DNA of 64,000 nucleotides from Sinotaia quadrata (lineage: Eukaryota; Mollusca; Gastropoda; Architaenioglossa; Viviparidae): the NCBI GenBank assembly GCA_028829895.1, contig CM054179.1, positions 46,129,891 to 46,193,890 on the forward strand, read 5' to 3'. The position numbers were made by a program, and so were the translations under genes. The notes under the pieces were generated by a model, which was given only the letters and a program-made list of their open reading frames with translations, was not told the DNA's origin and searched no databases. Below, in pieces: positions 1 to 12,837 of this stretch. Position 1 is the first letter of the stretch, and every line of letters starts with the position of its first letter.

Positions 1-1221
1 TACTCGTAAAATTTCTTGGGACAGAGCTTAAAGTGCAAAGCGTAACAAAAACTATACCTCTAGTATGTACATGTTGAAATCAATTGATTGCCAAACAATC
101 TAGTTCTCTCTGACAAGTGTTCTTTTGTCAACATTACCAAAGACACGTTTTGAAGAAACTTTGAATGATATTATTATTATCTTTTTTAATTTCCAATCGG
201 ATAAAATGATTAATATACCTTGATGATATCCTATTGATCTCCTAAACTAGAATTATGTCACCAAATTATTGAAAAACATTACGATAAAGAGAGTGAATGT
301 ATTTTTTATCGTAAACTATATTCACCACTTCATATGGAACTCATTCGTCTTCTGGGTATGAATGCACTATGTAAGTTAATTATGTGTACGACGAGTTTAT
401 GAGTCAAAATTCATATGCATTTCTACTGAAGAGCAAGTGACAGAAAACATCGACTAACCTCAGTAAGAGTTAATGCTTTCCTGTGAAAGAAAGACCTGAA
501 ATTGTCTCCACTTGGTCAGTTTGAAGCATCGTCATTTAAGAGAAAATAGGGAAATCGACAAAATATAAATAATTAGTGAGAAATTAATCACTTCAATAAA
601 ATATTGTTTTTATTTCTGATATTTATTATTGTAATTTAAGCATTGTCTGCATTCTTCCACTATTATTTGACGTCAGTTGAGATAGCCTTAGTTTAATAAT
701 CTTAAATGTAAGAATTATTACAATCTGTTACTTTTTTTCCATGCAATAATTGACACCCGCTAACATTTACCCATTAATTACACTCAGTTGTAAACAGTTG
801 TGAAGTAACAAGAAAGGGAGACAAACGCCATATTAACAAGACAACGAGGAAGTTAGATGAAAATTACTTTTATTATTAGAATTAATTACAACGACAAAAT
901 TGGTTAACAATTTCAAAAAGAGTCTTCTATCTTACTTTTTCAAACTGCGAATTTGCGTTCTAAAAGTTGTTTTGTGTTACTTTTAATCTTAAGAATTAGG
1001 TAGTAGGCCTAAATTATTGAATCTATATTTCGTGTTGGTATGGGTATATTTGTGTTTGTTAGTATTTACATACTCAAAAGAAATGTGCACGTTTATCTCT
1101 GTTTATGTACGTGTTTATGTGTGGGCCAGTGGAACATGTACTTGAGAGATTAGTATGCGTAGTTGTACTCATGTATGTGTGTGAAGAACGAAATAGATAA
1201 AGACAACTATTTATATACTGC
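1..1221. other. AT-rich DNA, no gene recognised
   Basis: I see no ORF of note, RNA gene or clear repeat in this stretch. It is AT-rich. It ends where recognisable R4-like retrotransposon sequence begins. Confidence 0.5.
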
Positions 1222-2329
1222 TACTAGATTGGACACAAATTGAAATAAATGAACACGTAAACGAGAAACAAGAAAACTCATCACAATTCATAAAGCCCTA
1301 CATTCAAAAGCAAATGTAGATAGACTATATATATCTCAGAAAATAGGAGACAGAGGACTCAAAAAAAGTAAAAGATGTAAATGATGTAATTGTAATGTTA
1401 TAGGCCTGAAATAACAGTAAAAATGAGTGGATTATACAAATCCTCAGAAACAAAGAAATGTGGAAGAGCAAGAACTACATGAACATGAACTACAACATAC
1501 TTGGAGCTCGAAAATTTTGCATGGCCAGCATGTACAACAAACCGACGAAATATCAACAAAGCAATCAACGTACAAATGGTTGAAAGAGGCAGGATTGAAA
1601 GCAGAAACAGAAGCACTCATAACAGCTGCACAAGATCAAACACTCAACACCAAAGCACACAAAACGAATATCATGAAAATTTCAAATGATTCCAAATGTA
1701 GACTCTGCAAATCCATGGATGAGACAACAGAGCACATACTATCTGGATGTCAAGTTCTGGCTGGAACGGAATACACCAAACGACACAATGAAGTGGCAAA
1801 ACACATACATAGAAATCTGTGTGAGAACTATGGCATACAAACCCCAGAAAGAGCATGGATGCATCAACCAGAAGCAGTCACCGAAACAGAAGAAGTCAAA
1901 ATATTGTGGGACTTCGAGATAAGAACAGATCGGGTGATTCTTGCACGAAGACCAGACATTGTAGATCTCAATAAGGCCAACAGAACAGTAACAATCATTG
2001 ATGTCGCTGTTCCAAGTGATAGAAACATAAAAACAAAAGAAAGAGAAAAAATAGAAAAATACCAAGACCTCAGATTAGAAATCTGTGGAATGTAAAAGCA
2101 GAAGTGATACCAATAGTGATAGGAGCCTTGGGGAACATAACATCAGAATTGGAAGGCTACCTGAATAAACTCCCTGGAAACCACAGAATCGCTCCACTAC
2201 TCAAAGCAGCGCTCCTTGGAAGTGCCCACATCCTCCGTAAAACCTTGGATCTCCCAGAATCTTGGTAAGATTCCGAGACCTTGGATCACAGCCGACAGTC
2301 AAACAGAAGTCGTGGAAAGAGACTGAATA
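1222..2329 (+). mobile_element. R4/Dong-like non-LTR retrotransposon, 5'-truncated copy 1
   Basis: This is the C-terminal third of the family ORF plus 3' UTR. From about 1222 to 1430 the region after the RT is visible but decayed, with stops. The readable part (1427-2095) carries a knuckle CRLCKSMDETTEHILSGC (C-x2-C-x8-H-x4-C) and then the restriction-like endonuclease signature RPDIVDLNKANRTVTIIDVA with the following KIEKYQDL. A deletion of about 11 bases near 2080 (after 'gaaatc') shifts the frame, so the final ..LPESW end is read in another frame. The 3' UTR ends in a TAA-type array (2327-2358, partly AAC-interrupted). The family encodes a target-primed reverse transcriptase; this copy lacks the RT and is dead. 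Confidence 0.85.
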
Positions 2330-2395
2330 ATAATAACAATAATAACAATAATAATGATATTACTACTGCTGCTGCTACTACTACTACTACTCTCT
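2327..2395. repeat. (TAA)n tail running into GCT/ACT triplets
   Basis: The TAA-rich tail of R4 copy 1 carries scattered AAC units. It is followed by short (TGC)n and (TAC)n runs at about 2361-2390. TAA arrays are both the tail and the target of this family elsewhere in the window. Confidence 0.7.
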
Positions 2396-2681
2396 CCAAG
2401 TTTTCCACTAGGTCGATATAATTGTTTGTTTTATGCGCCAAGTATTTCTTATTAAATCATTAAAAAAATTTAAAGCATAACTCAAGTGGTACAATAACAG
2501 GATGTGCACAAAAGTATAATAGTTACAGTTATAAATAGTTACATTTTGCATCAATTATTTTCTTACTTTAAAATATTGATATACAGTATTTCTTTTGCAT
2601 ACTTATCTATTATAAATATCATTATATCTCATTTACTGCATCATTAATAATTATGTTTTATAAAATCTAACTTCTTTATGT

Positions 2682-2685
<4 letters not shown>

Positions 2686-2753
<68 letters not shown>

Positions 2754-2786
2754 GCACGCACGCACGCACGCACGCACACACACACA
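2686..2786. repeat. (CA)n microsatellite with (CACG)n segment
   Basis: A CA dinucleotide array is followed by a CGCA tetranucleotide run (about 2749-2776) and more CA. It lies in intergenic DNA downstream of the receptor gene. Confidence 0.95.
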
Positions 2787-2934
2787 GAGTTATTGCAGCA
2801 CCAATTAACTGGTTGAATGATTAATTGACAATGATATTTTCTTCACTTATTGTATCAGAGAATGAAACATGTATTTCACGTTTTAATGATAAGAATGGAT
2901 TTCTTAACAAATATGTTAACCGATCTTGATATCA

Positions 2935-5395
2935 AATGCTTTTCATTTACATCAATAATATATGTTTAGTTCAACAAGTTCATATTGCATTCTAAACTAG
3001 ATAAATTAGTAGAAAATATCGTTATTTCAACAAAAAGCATATTGCATTCTAAACTAGATATTATTAGTAAATTAGAGCTAGTTCAACATATGAATATTGC
3101 ATTCTAAAGTAAATAAATTAGTAAAATAAAATGTCGTTAGTTCAACAGGCTCATATTGCATTCAGAACTAGATAAATTAGTAAAACGTGTCAGTTCAACA
3201 TGTGAATAATTGCATTCTAAAATAGATCACTTAGTAAAAATATCGTTAGTTCAACAAGTGTATTTTGCTTTGTAAACTATAATAGTATAAAATTATCGTT
3301 ATATTAACATGTGATTATTGCATTCTAAAATAGATAAATGAAGAAATAAATATCGTTAGTTGAGCGAGTGCACATTACGTTCTAAACTATATAAATTAAT
3401 AAAAGAAATCTTTAGTTAAACAAGTGCATATTGCATTCTAAAGTAGATAAATTAGAAAAATATCTTAGTTCAACAAGTGTATATTGCGTTCTAAACTAGA
3501 TATTTTAGTAAAAATTATAGTTGATTCAACATCTGAATATTGCTTTCTAATCTAAATAAATTCCTAAATATATCTTTACTTAAACAAGTGCTTATTTCAT
3601 TCTAAATAAATAACTTAGTAAAATAAAATATCGTTAGGTCAACAAGTACATATTGCATTCTAAACTAGATAATTAATAGAAAATATCGTTAGTTAAACAA
3701 GTGCATATTGCTTGCTAAAGTAGATACATTAGGAATCGTGACGTTAGTTCAAAAAGTGCATAATTAATTCTAAATTAGATAAATTAGTTTAAAATAGTAA
3801 AACATTAGTTAGTTCAGCATTCTAAATTAGATAAATTAGTTTAAAATAGTAAAACATTAGTTAGTTCAGCATTCTAAATTAGATAAATTAGTTTAAAATA
3901 GTAAAACATTAGTTAGTTCAGCATTCTAAATTAGATAAATTATTAAAATGTATCGTTAGTTCAACAAATACATATTGCATTCTGAATAAGATACATTAGT
4001 TTAAAATATATCGTTAGTTGAACAAGTGCAAATTACATTCTAAATTAGATAAATTATTAAAAAAATGTCGTGTGTTAAACACGTACATATTGCATTATAA
4101 ACTAGATAAATGAGTAAAAAATTTCATTAGTTCATCAATTGCATTTTGCATTCTAAATTAGATAAATTAGAAAAAAATGTCCTTCGTTAAACAAGTACAA
4201 ATTGTATTCTAAATTAGATAAATTAATAAAACAAATATCGTTAGATCAACAGGTGCATATTGATTCTAAAGTGGATAAATTAATTAAAGATATGTTTAGT
4301 TCAAAAAGGTCATATTGCATTCTAAACTAGATGAATTAATAAAATATATCGTTAGTTGAACACAAGCATATTGCTTTCTAAATCAGATAAATTAGTGAAA
4401 ATTTTCAATAGTTCAAAATAAACTAAATAAATTAGTAAAAATCGTAGTTCAACAAATACATAGTGTGATCTAGACTAGATTAATTATTAAAATATATCGC
4501 TCTTTCAACAAGCGCAAATTGCATTCTAATCTAGATAAATTAGTGAAGACAATCATTAGTTCAACAAGTGGATATAGCATTCTAATCTAGATAAATTAGT
4601 GAAGACAATCATTAGTTCAGCACATGTATATTGCATTCTAATCTAGATAAATTAGTAAAAAATATCATTAGTTCAACAAGTGTATATTGCATTCTAAATT
4701 AAATAAGTTTGTAAAAAATATCCGTTAGTTCAACAAGTTCATATTGTGTTATAAACCAGATAAAATAGGAAAAATATCGATATTTCAACAAGTGAAAATT
4801 GCATTCTAAACTAGATAAATTAGTAAAATATATCCTTAGTTAAGTATGTGCAAATTGTATTGTAAAGGAGATAATTTGATAAAAAATATTATCGTTATTT
4901 CAACATGTGATTATTTCATTCTGAACTAGATAAATTAGTAAATAATATAGTTCGTTAAACAAGTCGATATTGCATTCTAAATTAGATACATTTGTAATAA
5001 AACAACAACAAAACATTAATTCTACAAGTGCATATTGCATTCTAAACTAGATACATTATTAGAAATAAAGAAGATAAATTAGTTTTAAAAAATCGTTTTT
5101 CAGCACGTGAATATTGCATTTAAATTAGATAAATTAGTATTAAAATTAGATTTAAAAATCATTAATTCTACACGTGCATATTGCATTTTAATCTACATAA
5201 ATTAGTAAAAAATAAAATGCATTAATTCTACAAGTGCATATTGCATTTTAAACTAGATAAATTAGTAAAAAATAAAATGCATTAATTCTACAAGTGCATA
5301 TTGCATTTAAAACTAGATAAATTAGTAAAAATAAAATGCATTAATTCTAGAATTGCATATTGCATTCTAAAGTAGATACATCGTGAAATTTCAAC
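2935..5395. repeat. satellite of about 56-bp AT-rich units
   Basis: Roughly 40 degenerate tandem units are present, each built on 'ttagttcaacaagtgcatat' followed by 'tgcattctaaactagataaa' and 'ttagtaaaaaatatcg'. Unit length drifts around 51-60 bp and single units differ by substitutions and small indels. Two sub-arrays are homogenised: a 52-bp variant repeated exactly about three times around 3768-3930, and a 60-bp variant repeated about three times around 5155-5350. There is no coding potential. The array lies downstream of the 3' end of the receptor gene. Confidence 0.92.
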
Positions 5396-5399
5396 GCCT

Positions 5400-6383
5400 T
5401 AAATTTACTGTTAACGTTCTTTCTCGAACAATTTTATTGTTAGCGTCACAAAAACATGTCTTGTAATCATAATCGTAACACTAGTGAGCAAAATGTAAAC
5501 ATTTGGCTGAATTGGAGCTATTTAATGTATTCAATACACCGTTTAAATTTTATGTAATTAAGCTAACGAAAACATTTTTAAGTAATTAAGCAGCATAGCA
5601 CACTATATGTACAATTGTGAACTTGGAGAAAAAGGTCGTTAGCCAGTATCCAAGCAAATTCCAGACTATTGCTAAATATTCGTCATAAACCTATCATCAA
5701 TTGCTCATTTTACAGCTGTTAAACTTCGCTTTAATTTTATAAGAGTTCAATTAATTTGATTTTATTATTTATTTTACGCTCAAATTTAAGAGGACTCTTC
5801 GAATTTTATTTCGTCCTTTCCTTTCATTGTATGGATTGAACGGTCAACACTTATCCTCCCACCGAGTCTGTAATTTCAGAATACGATAAACTATTCATCT
5901 AAGCTGGTATAGTTGTCACAGGGGAAACTACTCTCTTCATACAAACTCAGTCTGTCCATTCATACGTCACATTAATACAACAGGTGCATATTATTAATAC
6001 TATTTTAGATGAAAATATGTTATTTTTATTCTGCTTGCACGCAATTCTGTTTTATAACTTTCAGTCCCATGGCTTGATTCTTTTATTTTTTGAAACTGCA
6101 TATCCAAACTAAGAAATGTTGACCCAGATATAAAATGTCTTTTTTTCGTGTGTCTTTAAATGAGCGAATTTCTTGATGTCGTTCAAAAAAATATATATTT
6201 ATAAATAATTTATTCTCACATTGTTAAAAAATTGAACCTGTAACTTCTTAATTTGCCTAAACCAAATATAACCGTTATTTGAGCGAAAAGCGGATGTAAT
6301 TAAATTTATTCTGTTAAACTAGTTTACTTGAAATAGAGACATATTCTGCCAAAAAATCTAAAATTCAAAGACAAGACTGTCTA
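5400..6383. other. 3' flank of receptor gene
   Basis: This is AT-rich DNA between the satellite and the receptor stop codon. Read on the minus strand it contains AATAAA at 6305-6310 and 6209-6214, about 75 and 170 bp past the stop. Either could be the poly(A) signal. No other feature was seen. Confidence 0.4.
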
Positions 6384-7174
6384 TTAATTTTTCTTATCGA
6401 TGTGCTCTTCAGGACTGCATTCAGGGGAGGTTACTTCGTCAGGCAAGGACATATCACTTGTTGGATACAAATAATCTTTCTTCTCTCCCTCATTTACTTC
6501 AAGACTTTGGCTGTATGTGCATTCAGGGGAGATTACTTCGTCAGGCAAGGACATATCTCTTGTTGGATACAAATAATCTTTCTTATCTCCCTCGTGTTCC
6601 GCAAGACTTTGGCTGTAGTTGCATTCAGGGGAGGTTACTTCGTCAGGCAAGGACATATCACTTGTTGGATACAAATAATCTTTCTTCTCTCCCTCATGTA
6701 CTTCAAGATTGTGGCTGTATGTGCATTCAGGGGAGATTACTTCGTCAGGCAAGGACATATCTCTTGTTGGATACAAATAATCTTTCTTCTCTCCCTCATG
6801 TGCTTCAAGACTTTGGCTGTAGTTGCATTCTGGGAAAGGTATTTCATCAGACAATGACATCGTTCTTGCAGGATGCAAGTAGTTTTTTCTGATTGGTCTG
6901 TCAGAATCTGACATCGAGCAACACTCCTGTATGTTGCTTTCTCTTGTTGCTTCGAGTTTGTCATCATTCGAGTCTTGTGAAGAAAGAGTTTCTATTTTTC
7001 CGGAGTCGTCTGTAGCAGAAACTGAATAGGTTCCATAAAAGTGCACAGTGTCACTTTTATCTTCTTGTACAATGGCGACCGTTGTTAGTTCATTTTCGAC
7101 GGAAAGCGGGATTGTTGCCATGGATGTGCATGATCTGGGTAGAGGATCTGGCAAAGGTCGTGAATACCCCTGAT
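6384..7174 (-). CDS. receptor gene, last exon: cytoplasmic tail with 34-residue Tyr repeats
   Basis: This exon encodes the final 262 residues and stop of the minus-strand SRCR-EGF-Ig receptor. The acceptor is an AG at 7175-7176 in phase 1, giving DQGYSRPLPDPLPRSC as the first residues. The second half is a tandem repeat of 102 bp (34 residues), with the same 'attcagggga' landmark at 6419, 6521, 6623 and 6725 and a diverged copy at 6827. Each unit reads approximately KKDYLYPTxDMSLPDEV then xSPECxYSQSLE. YLYP fits the YxxP pattern known to bind Crk-type SH2 domains once phosphorylated; that role is inference. There is no membrane segment or known enzyme domain, and the tail is acidic and Ser/Tyr rich. 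The tail would lie inside the cell. I do not recognise a named orthologue. Confidence 0.8.
6419..6900 (-). repeat. 102-bp coding minisatellite, 4 full units plus a diverged one
   Basis: The unit period is exactly 102 bp. Units 1 and 3 share 'gaggttacttcg' and 'atatcacttgttgg', while units 2 and 4 share 'gagattacttcg' and 'atatctcttgttgg'. The array therefore also has a 204-bp higher-order period. The most upstream unit (about 6827-6900) is diverged and is probably the founder edge. Length changes here stay in frame. Confidence 0.92.
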
Positions 7175-7317
7175 CTAATTATAAAATAAGAATCACATCT
7201 TAAATATTTGTTCAGAAAGGAATTCAATACCAGTCTCTACATTATAGACTTATGCTGCAATGCTTACTAATTAACTTCAGCTTTCTTTGGCTGTCTTTTG
7301 TTCTTATTTCTCTGTCT

Positions 7318-7491
7318 CAGTATGTCTATCAGTCTATCTGCCTCTCTGTCTCCGTATGTCTATCAGTCTATCTGCCTCTCTGTCTCCGTATGTCTATCAG
7401 TCTATCTGCCTCTCTGTCTCCGTATGTCTATCAGTCTATCTGCCTCTCTGTCTCCGTATGTCTATCAGTCTATCTGCCTCTCTGTCTCCCA
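7318..7491. repeat. 34-bp minisatellite, five near-identical units
   Basis: The unit is 'tatgtctatcagtctatctg' plus 'cctctctgtctccg', repeated five times. It is intronic, about 150 bp upstream (in gene direction) of the last receptor exon. ORFs read through it are repeat artefacts. Confidence 0.95.
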
Positions 7492-7499
7492 CACGTTTT

Positions 7500-9488
7500 A
7501 TTTGTCTCCATCTCTCCACACATTTAAAGTAATGTGATTAAAGTATCAGACTACAAAATTCAAAACTGCAACTTAAGAGGTTTTAAAAATTTCAACTTGT
7601 ACAATTTTAACCCTGGCACAATCCAAATGTTAAATATCAGTCGGCTCAGCTTCCCTGTCGTCATAAATATTAGTGTTACCATTGGAAACAGTTTAATATT
7701 TAAAATAAACTTTTGGAAAAGGTTTCATAAGTGACAGTTTTCCATAACACCCAAGAGGTTCTTTTCTCTAAGGAAGAAATCACTTATCATCTAATGAATA
7801 GGTTAACGTGACAGGTTATATTGGATGGTAGAGTTTCCTTTTCCAATGATCATTCATTTTGCATTAAGATATTTTAAACAGATAATTAGTGTAGTTTTTC
7901 TTGCTCTTGTACCAGTCTTAGCACAGGCATTCCACCAACTTCTAATTCTTGAAATTCCAATCAAATAACTGTCAACGTATTGCTCGCGTATCTCATGCAT
8001 ACATGCCACGTGTTTTATACATAATAGCTATTGCTTTATTACCTCATAAGTCATGCTTAATAACTCACACTTTATGCTTTAATACCTCATATTGCAATCT
8101 TTAATACCTAATACCTATTAATACCTCATAATGCATGCTTTAATACATGATACCTCATTTCTCATGCTCTCGTACCTCATGTTTTAGTTATTTAGAGCAC
8201 GAATGTGGCCACATTCCACACAGTACGTTAACCAAAGTTCAGAGTACACGTTCGTGACACGTGTGAAACCCCTCACCATTTTGCATCAATAGTTATAATA
8301 TGAATATGTATCGTTTGCCTGAAACAGGTTGGCATTGTGTCTGATATATACAGCTCTGTTATTTGCCTGTAACAATTTGTCGCATTATAGAGCCTTATTA
8401 TTTGTCTGTAACCATCGTGCTAAGTACATTCCATACTATAGCAGACTTTATTCCATGAACATAGCCAAACATTTTTTGATGTTACTGCTACATTAAATAA
8501 AATCAAGTGTAATGACTGCTATGTTTTTTTTCAAAATACAGCCATCGCTCTTTTGCTCACCCGAAATATCTGATGCGATTAAACTTGCCTTAGTCAAATG
8601 CAAATGCATAGGTTAGCAGTAAAGAGAAATTTGCACTAGCATCGCATGAAACTAAACATAGCAGCATATGGAGAAACTGTTAGGATATATATCTTACCTA
8701 AATCGTGCACTAATAAAATCAAATAGTGGCTCAGAATGTTAACGACACCTATATCCAGACTCCGTCGAAAAGATGACAAAAACTCCTTTTATATTATAAA
8801 TGTGGGAGGAAAGTGCCCAAAAGGAAAAACACATTTTATTCGGGAATGGTCGCCTGAAATTTGGTATGCTCAGAGTGCTGATGACTGTAAATTGCCTTTA
8901 AACAATTTTACAACATTGCTCCTTAATAGCATGAGCATATACGTGCAACTTACATCACGTGACATATAAATTTATTATGGAATGTTCAAACATAAATTAA
9001 ATCTTGACAGAGTTGTATACAATATTAGTGACCCTTTTAGAGATGACCTATAAGTCTGGGTAGTTTCATTAAAACTCATGTCAAACGTTTTGAACATGAA
9101 CTACTTCATAACCGACCATCGTGCATATGCAAAACAGAAGACGAGGTTCGCTTAATTTTCAGTTGTCATTATGCTGGTTTCAGACCAGAGTTTGGAAATA
9201 TACAGACCAGTGAGGAAATATACAGAAAAAATTATACTTTTAGAATCTGAATGGAAAAAAAGTTTTCGAATACTGTCTCGTGTTCTCTGTTTTTAAGGTA
9301 ATGAGGTAGGTCGGCTTACTTATTCAATGAGTGAATTATGTCTGTCTCTCTGTCTGTCTGTCTATTTTTGCAAATGTATCTGCCAATTGTTGTACTGTTA
9401 TGTGATTTTCTCTCATCTTTCTCTCTTATATACCCATCCAACATTTTAACTCCATAGCTGTCTTATCATTGTATCATTGCACTATTAC
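7500..9488. other. intron of receptor gene with decayed LINE scrap
   Basis: This is the intron between the juxtamembrane exon and the last exon. About 8038-8180 is a degenerate run of 'tacctcat..atgcttta' units. About 9060-9200 on the plus strand reads like the C-terminal Cys/His segment of a LINE protein (HELLHNRPSCICKTEDEV) with broken frames. The ORF at 8736-8969 has no recognisable domain. Confidence 0.4.
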
Positions 9489-9632
9489 CAGTTCTATCCG
9501 AGTCCTCGACCTTGACCAAATCATCATCAATTTCTGCATAATCTTCTGTGGTATCATCGCCATGGAAAAAGTGGGCAAATACGCTGTATCTTCCAATGTA
9601 CTTGCGAATTAGATTATCGTACGTTCGTCTCC
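9489..9632 (-). CDS. receptor gene, juxtamembrane cytoplasmic exon
   Basis: A 144-bp exon is bounded by a good acceptor (minus strand ..actttcag at 9633-9635 and beyond) and a GT donor (gtaata at 9483-9488), phase 1 on both sides. It reads RRTYDNLIRKYIGRYSVF followed by AHFFHGDDTTEDYAEIDDD and LVKVEDSDRT. A basic, tyrosine-containing start gives way to an acidic stretch with EDYAEID, a plausible tyrosine-phosphorylation site. It joins in phase to the last exon. The junction with the transmembrane exon is ambiguous: either the upstream donor or this acceptor must be shifted to keep frame. Confidence 0.7.
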
Positions 9633-9979
9633 CTGAAAGTAAATTATATATGATATAGTTGGAGAATGCTTATGTAATTGAACCAGTATTTCTATGTTCA
9701 TTAATTTGATTACGTTGTACATTATACTTGTGAATTTTGATTGATGCTAAATTTCTTATTCATTGTGTGTTACGGGCTAATGAAATTGTTCCAGGATTTA
9801 TAAATTGAGAATGTTTGTAAGAGAGAATGGAGTTTAGAGATGACATATGCCTGAAATTTAGTTTTGCCTTAATTTGACTTTTATAGAGAGGCAGAACGTT
9901 TTGTTTAACTTTTGAAACATTGTATTTTGGTGGCTAGTGTGCTCTACTAGAATCCTTTGGTGTGAGAATCTGGTGTTGT

Positions 9980-10450
9980 CGTCAATATATCAGTAATATG
10001 TGTTGCTGTAAGTTGATTCCTGTGAATTTCATTTGAGTACCAATATGGCAGAAACTATGGATTGAGTTTAGTCTCGAGAATTCACGAAGATTATTTTGAA
10101 CGTTCCCCTCTTGTGTGTTGATTGAACGTGCACAGAAAATCAAGAAAATTCCTCCTGATGTGCTTGATATGACATGTGAAATTCAGGAACATTCTCCACA
10201 GGTCGCTTTGAGAGTGCATCGAAGTTCTGGAACATTTGTGTAATGTGCTTCTAGAAGGGGCACGTGGACTCGCCTAAATGTGAAAGACAATGACTTGTTA
10301 CAATTCGCGTGACTGTGAAACATGTGCCAGTGACAACCACCATCTTTGAGAAAGGTTATGTGCAGTGACCTTAATTATTTCTGAAACTCTACTCTCATTT
10401 CCGTGATGATATCCATGAATTGATTATATATTTAGGTTAATTGACTGCTT
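9980..10450 (+). repeat. dispersed repeat D/E, copy in receptor intron
   Basis: The sequence from about 10080 to 10330 is clearly similar to the reverse complement of 26095-26390, for example 'aattcacgaagattatt' and 'cctgatgtgct'. The stretch at 10350-10440 ('ctctactctcatttccgtga') matches the reverse complement of about 24965-25045. It is probably the 3' half of one long interspersed repeat family. No coding function was recognised. Confidence 0.6.
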
Positions 10451-10643
10451 ATGTCTATGATAGGATAAACTGAACAATTCTTCAGATTTTAAAGTAATGC
10501 TACATTACTTAAAGTAAAATACTATGATGAATTAATACACAGGCAACTGCTGATATAATAAAATGCATTCATACAAATTCAGATAATCAGATTTTATGAA
10601 AATAAGGGTTTGATGAATATATATTTAATATATGTATGTAACC

Positions 10644-10646
<3 letters not shown>

Positions 10647-10722
<76 letters not shown>
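10647..10722. repeat. (TA)n followed by (TG)n microsatellite
   Basis: About 17 TA units run directly into about 20 TG units. It is intronic in the receptor gene. Confidence 0.97.
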
Positions 10723-10724
<2 letters not shown>

Positions 10725-10729
10725 ATATA

Positions 10730-12837
10730 TGTATATAACCCCCAATGCCTGGCATTGCTAAACTGTCCCGAAAAAACTGTCTGCTTTGCATTTTATAGTC
10801 TTCTTCTCGGAAATACTCACTACAGAGTACCTTATGTGCTTCGGTTGAAAGTTTTCTCTTTCATCTTTGTAATCCATTTCTTTCGTGACTTGTGATCTTC
10901 GGGAAATGTAAAATTTCAATATTTTTAGTTCGTCCGTTGTTTGTGCAGCCATATGCAGTGCAATAATTAACCATGTTTTATTTTTCAAACCTCTCGTTTA
11001 TCGCAAGACAATATGTCGGACAGCGCATGCGGATTGTAGATTTACCTCATGACGTCACATGCTATGTTGCTATGGTGAGAGGCCACTCTCGCAAATGAAC
11101 GAGAGTTCTGATTTCTTTCAGTAATATTGACTTTCAAAACCGAAATAAATGCACTTTACAAATCAATGAAAGTGTAAATTTTGCAGTCTTGATTCTAAGA
11201 AACAGAATTTTTCATTTCATACGGAATTATTCTTATCTGTGACTGAGCTAGATTCTATTTCACTTGCTCTTTAATTAGGACACATCTTTCTATCTGTCGA
11301 TTAACGATTGTCAGTTGTCACTTAATGTCATCTTTAGAATTCGGTCAACAAGACCCGAAGTGTGGATGTGTTCATATTTCGGGAAATGCTGTCCATTGAA
11401 ATTCTATGCGACAACTCTAATCCTTTTATCTCCAAACGCTGTGTCGAGCGAGTTGCTCCCTTCTATAATCAAAATTATAAAAAAAAAAAAACATACACTG
11501 ATTTTCTTTAGTGTTGCTCAGAATGGTCAGAGCACATCTACTTTAAACATAGCTAAATTATAGCGTTAATAGCAACACAACATATACTGCATTGTGTATG
11601 TATAATAGTTCATATAATATAGCTAAATTATAGTGTTAATAGCAAGACAAATTGTATTGAATTTATATATATGTATGTAAAAGTTCAAAATAATAAAAAT
11701 GAAAATAGGGAATTAAAGTGAAAATATTTGTCACACATACGTATATTCATACATATCTATCGACATGTTTATTTGTATTTAAACATCCACCAGACTACAA
11801 ATCAACGGCATCTTTTTTAATAGGTTTAGTGCAAACTCTATGACTAAATGATGCAGTGCGGGTTTTCGTAAAGGAAAACAAAATCCAAACAAAAGCAATT
11901 GTTTAAGTGCTTTTTAGAACAATATCAACAGTATTCTTTGTAATAATGAGGCAAAATCTAATACATCTAACATATTTAAAGTTTAAAATTAAAAAAAACT
12001 CTATCTTGCATAAAATTTTAACGTAAATTCGTGTTGTAATATCTCAAAATTATAATATATTGCTTAATTCAAATAAATTGTGACTGTTTGGATACGTATG
12101 TTTCTAATGAAGTATTCTATATACATTATATCAAAATCCCTTTATAAATAAGTAACTTTTTTATATTTTAGTACACTGACCAATTCAATTATCACTAGCG
12201 AAAACACAGTGACAGCCAATGGGTTAACGCGTGGCACTGTTTGAGTGCTACAAGTAATCAACTCTTTACGATTGTTTTATGATAGATACGTAGCATTTAC
12301 TCGTTATATTATCGATTTTGTAGAAACAAGAAAAGCTACATATTTATACTTTGCTTATGTTGTTTCTAAGTATGGATAAATAATTAAAATTGAGTGTACA
12401 TTTATTGATTTATATTTGAACAACTTTCTAGTATCACCAACCGATTTCTAACAATCCACATCTTGAATACAGTTTTTTTTTGTTTAAATACAACTGATTA
12501 AAATTCTTATCGCGAGACATTAATCTGTTGTCTAATATTGTACACATTTCACAACTTATATAATTCAGCTCACTTCCTAATTATCAGATGGAAACTTAAA
12601 TGGTGGAATTAATTTTAAAGAAAAGAACTGAATGTTGCGATACTAACGTGTATACTTGCAGACTCGGAAGGCATTTATTGTAACACACACAAAGTAAATT
12701 GGAATGTTTGTACTTATCATTCTAAAGACAATTATTATTATAATACAGACAAGATAATCGATCCTAAAGTGTATACTTTCAAACTCCACAGGCAACTATT
12801 GTAACAAATGCAATGTAATTTATACTAACGCTTGTAC
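10730..12837. other. receptor intron, nothing recognised
   Basis: This is AT-rich intron between the transmembrane and juxtamembrane exons. There is a short 'atatagctaaattatag' direct repeat at about 11546-11640. No exon, RNA gene or mobile element could be supported. Confidence 0.4.

Noticed and set aside
2935..5395. Possible CRISPR-like array
   Set aside because: The units are contiguous degenerate satellite monomers without alternating unique spacers, in a eukaryotic context.
6402..6892. Plus-strand ORFs opposite the receptor tail
   Set aside because: Their periodicity simply mirrors the 102-bp coding repeat on the minus strand, which has splice signals and joins the receptor frame.
7252..7537. 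Plus-strand ORFs with repeated VYQSICLS blocks
   Set aside because: They are translations of a 34-bp intronic minisatellite in three frames.
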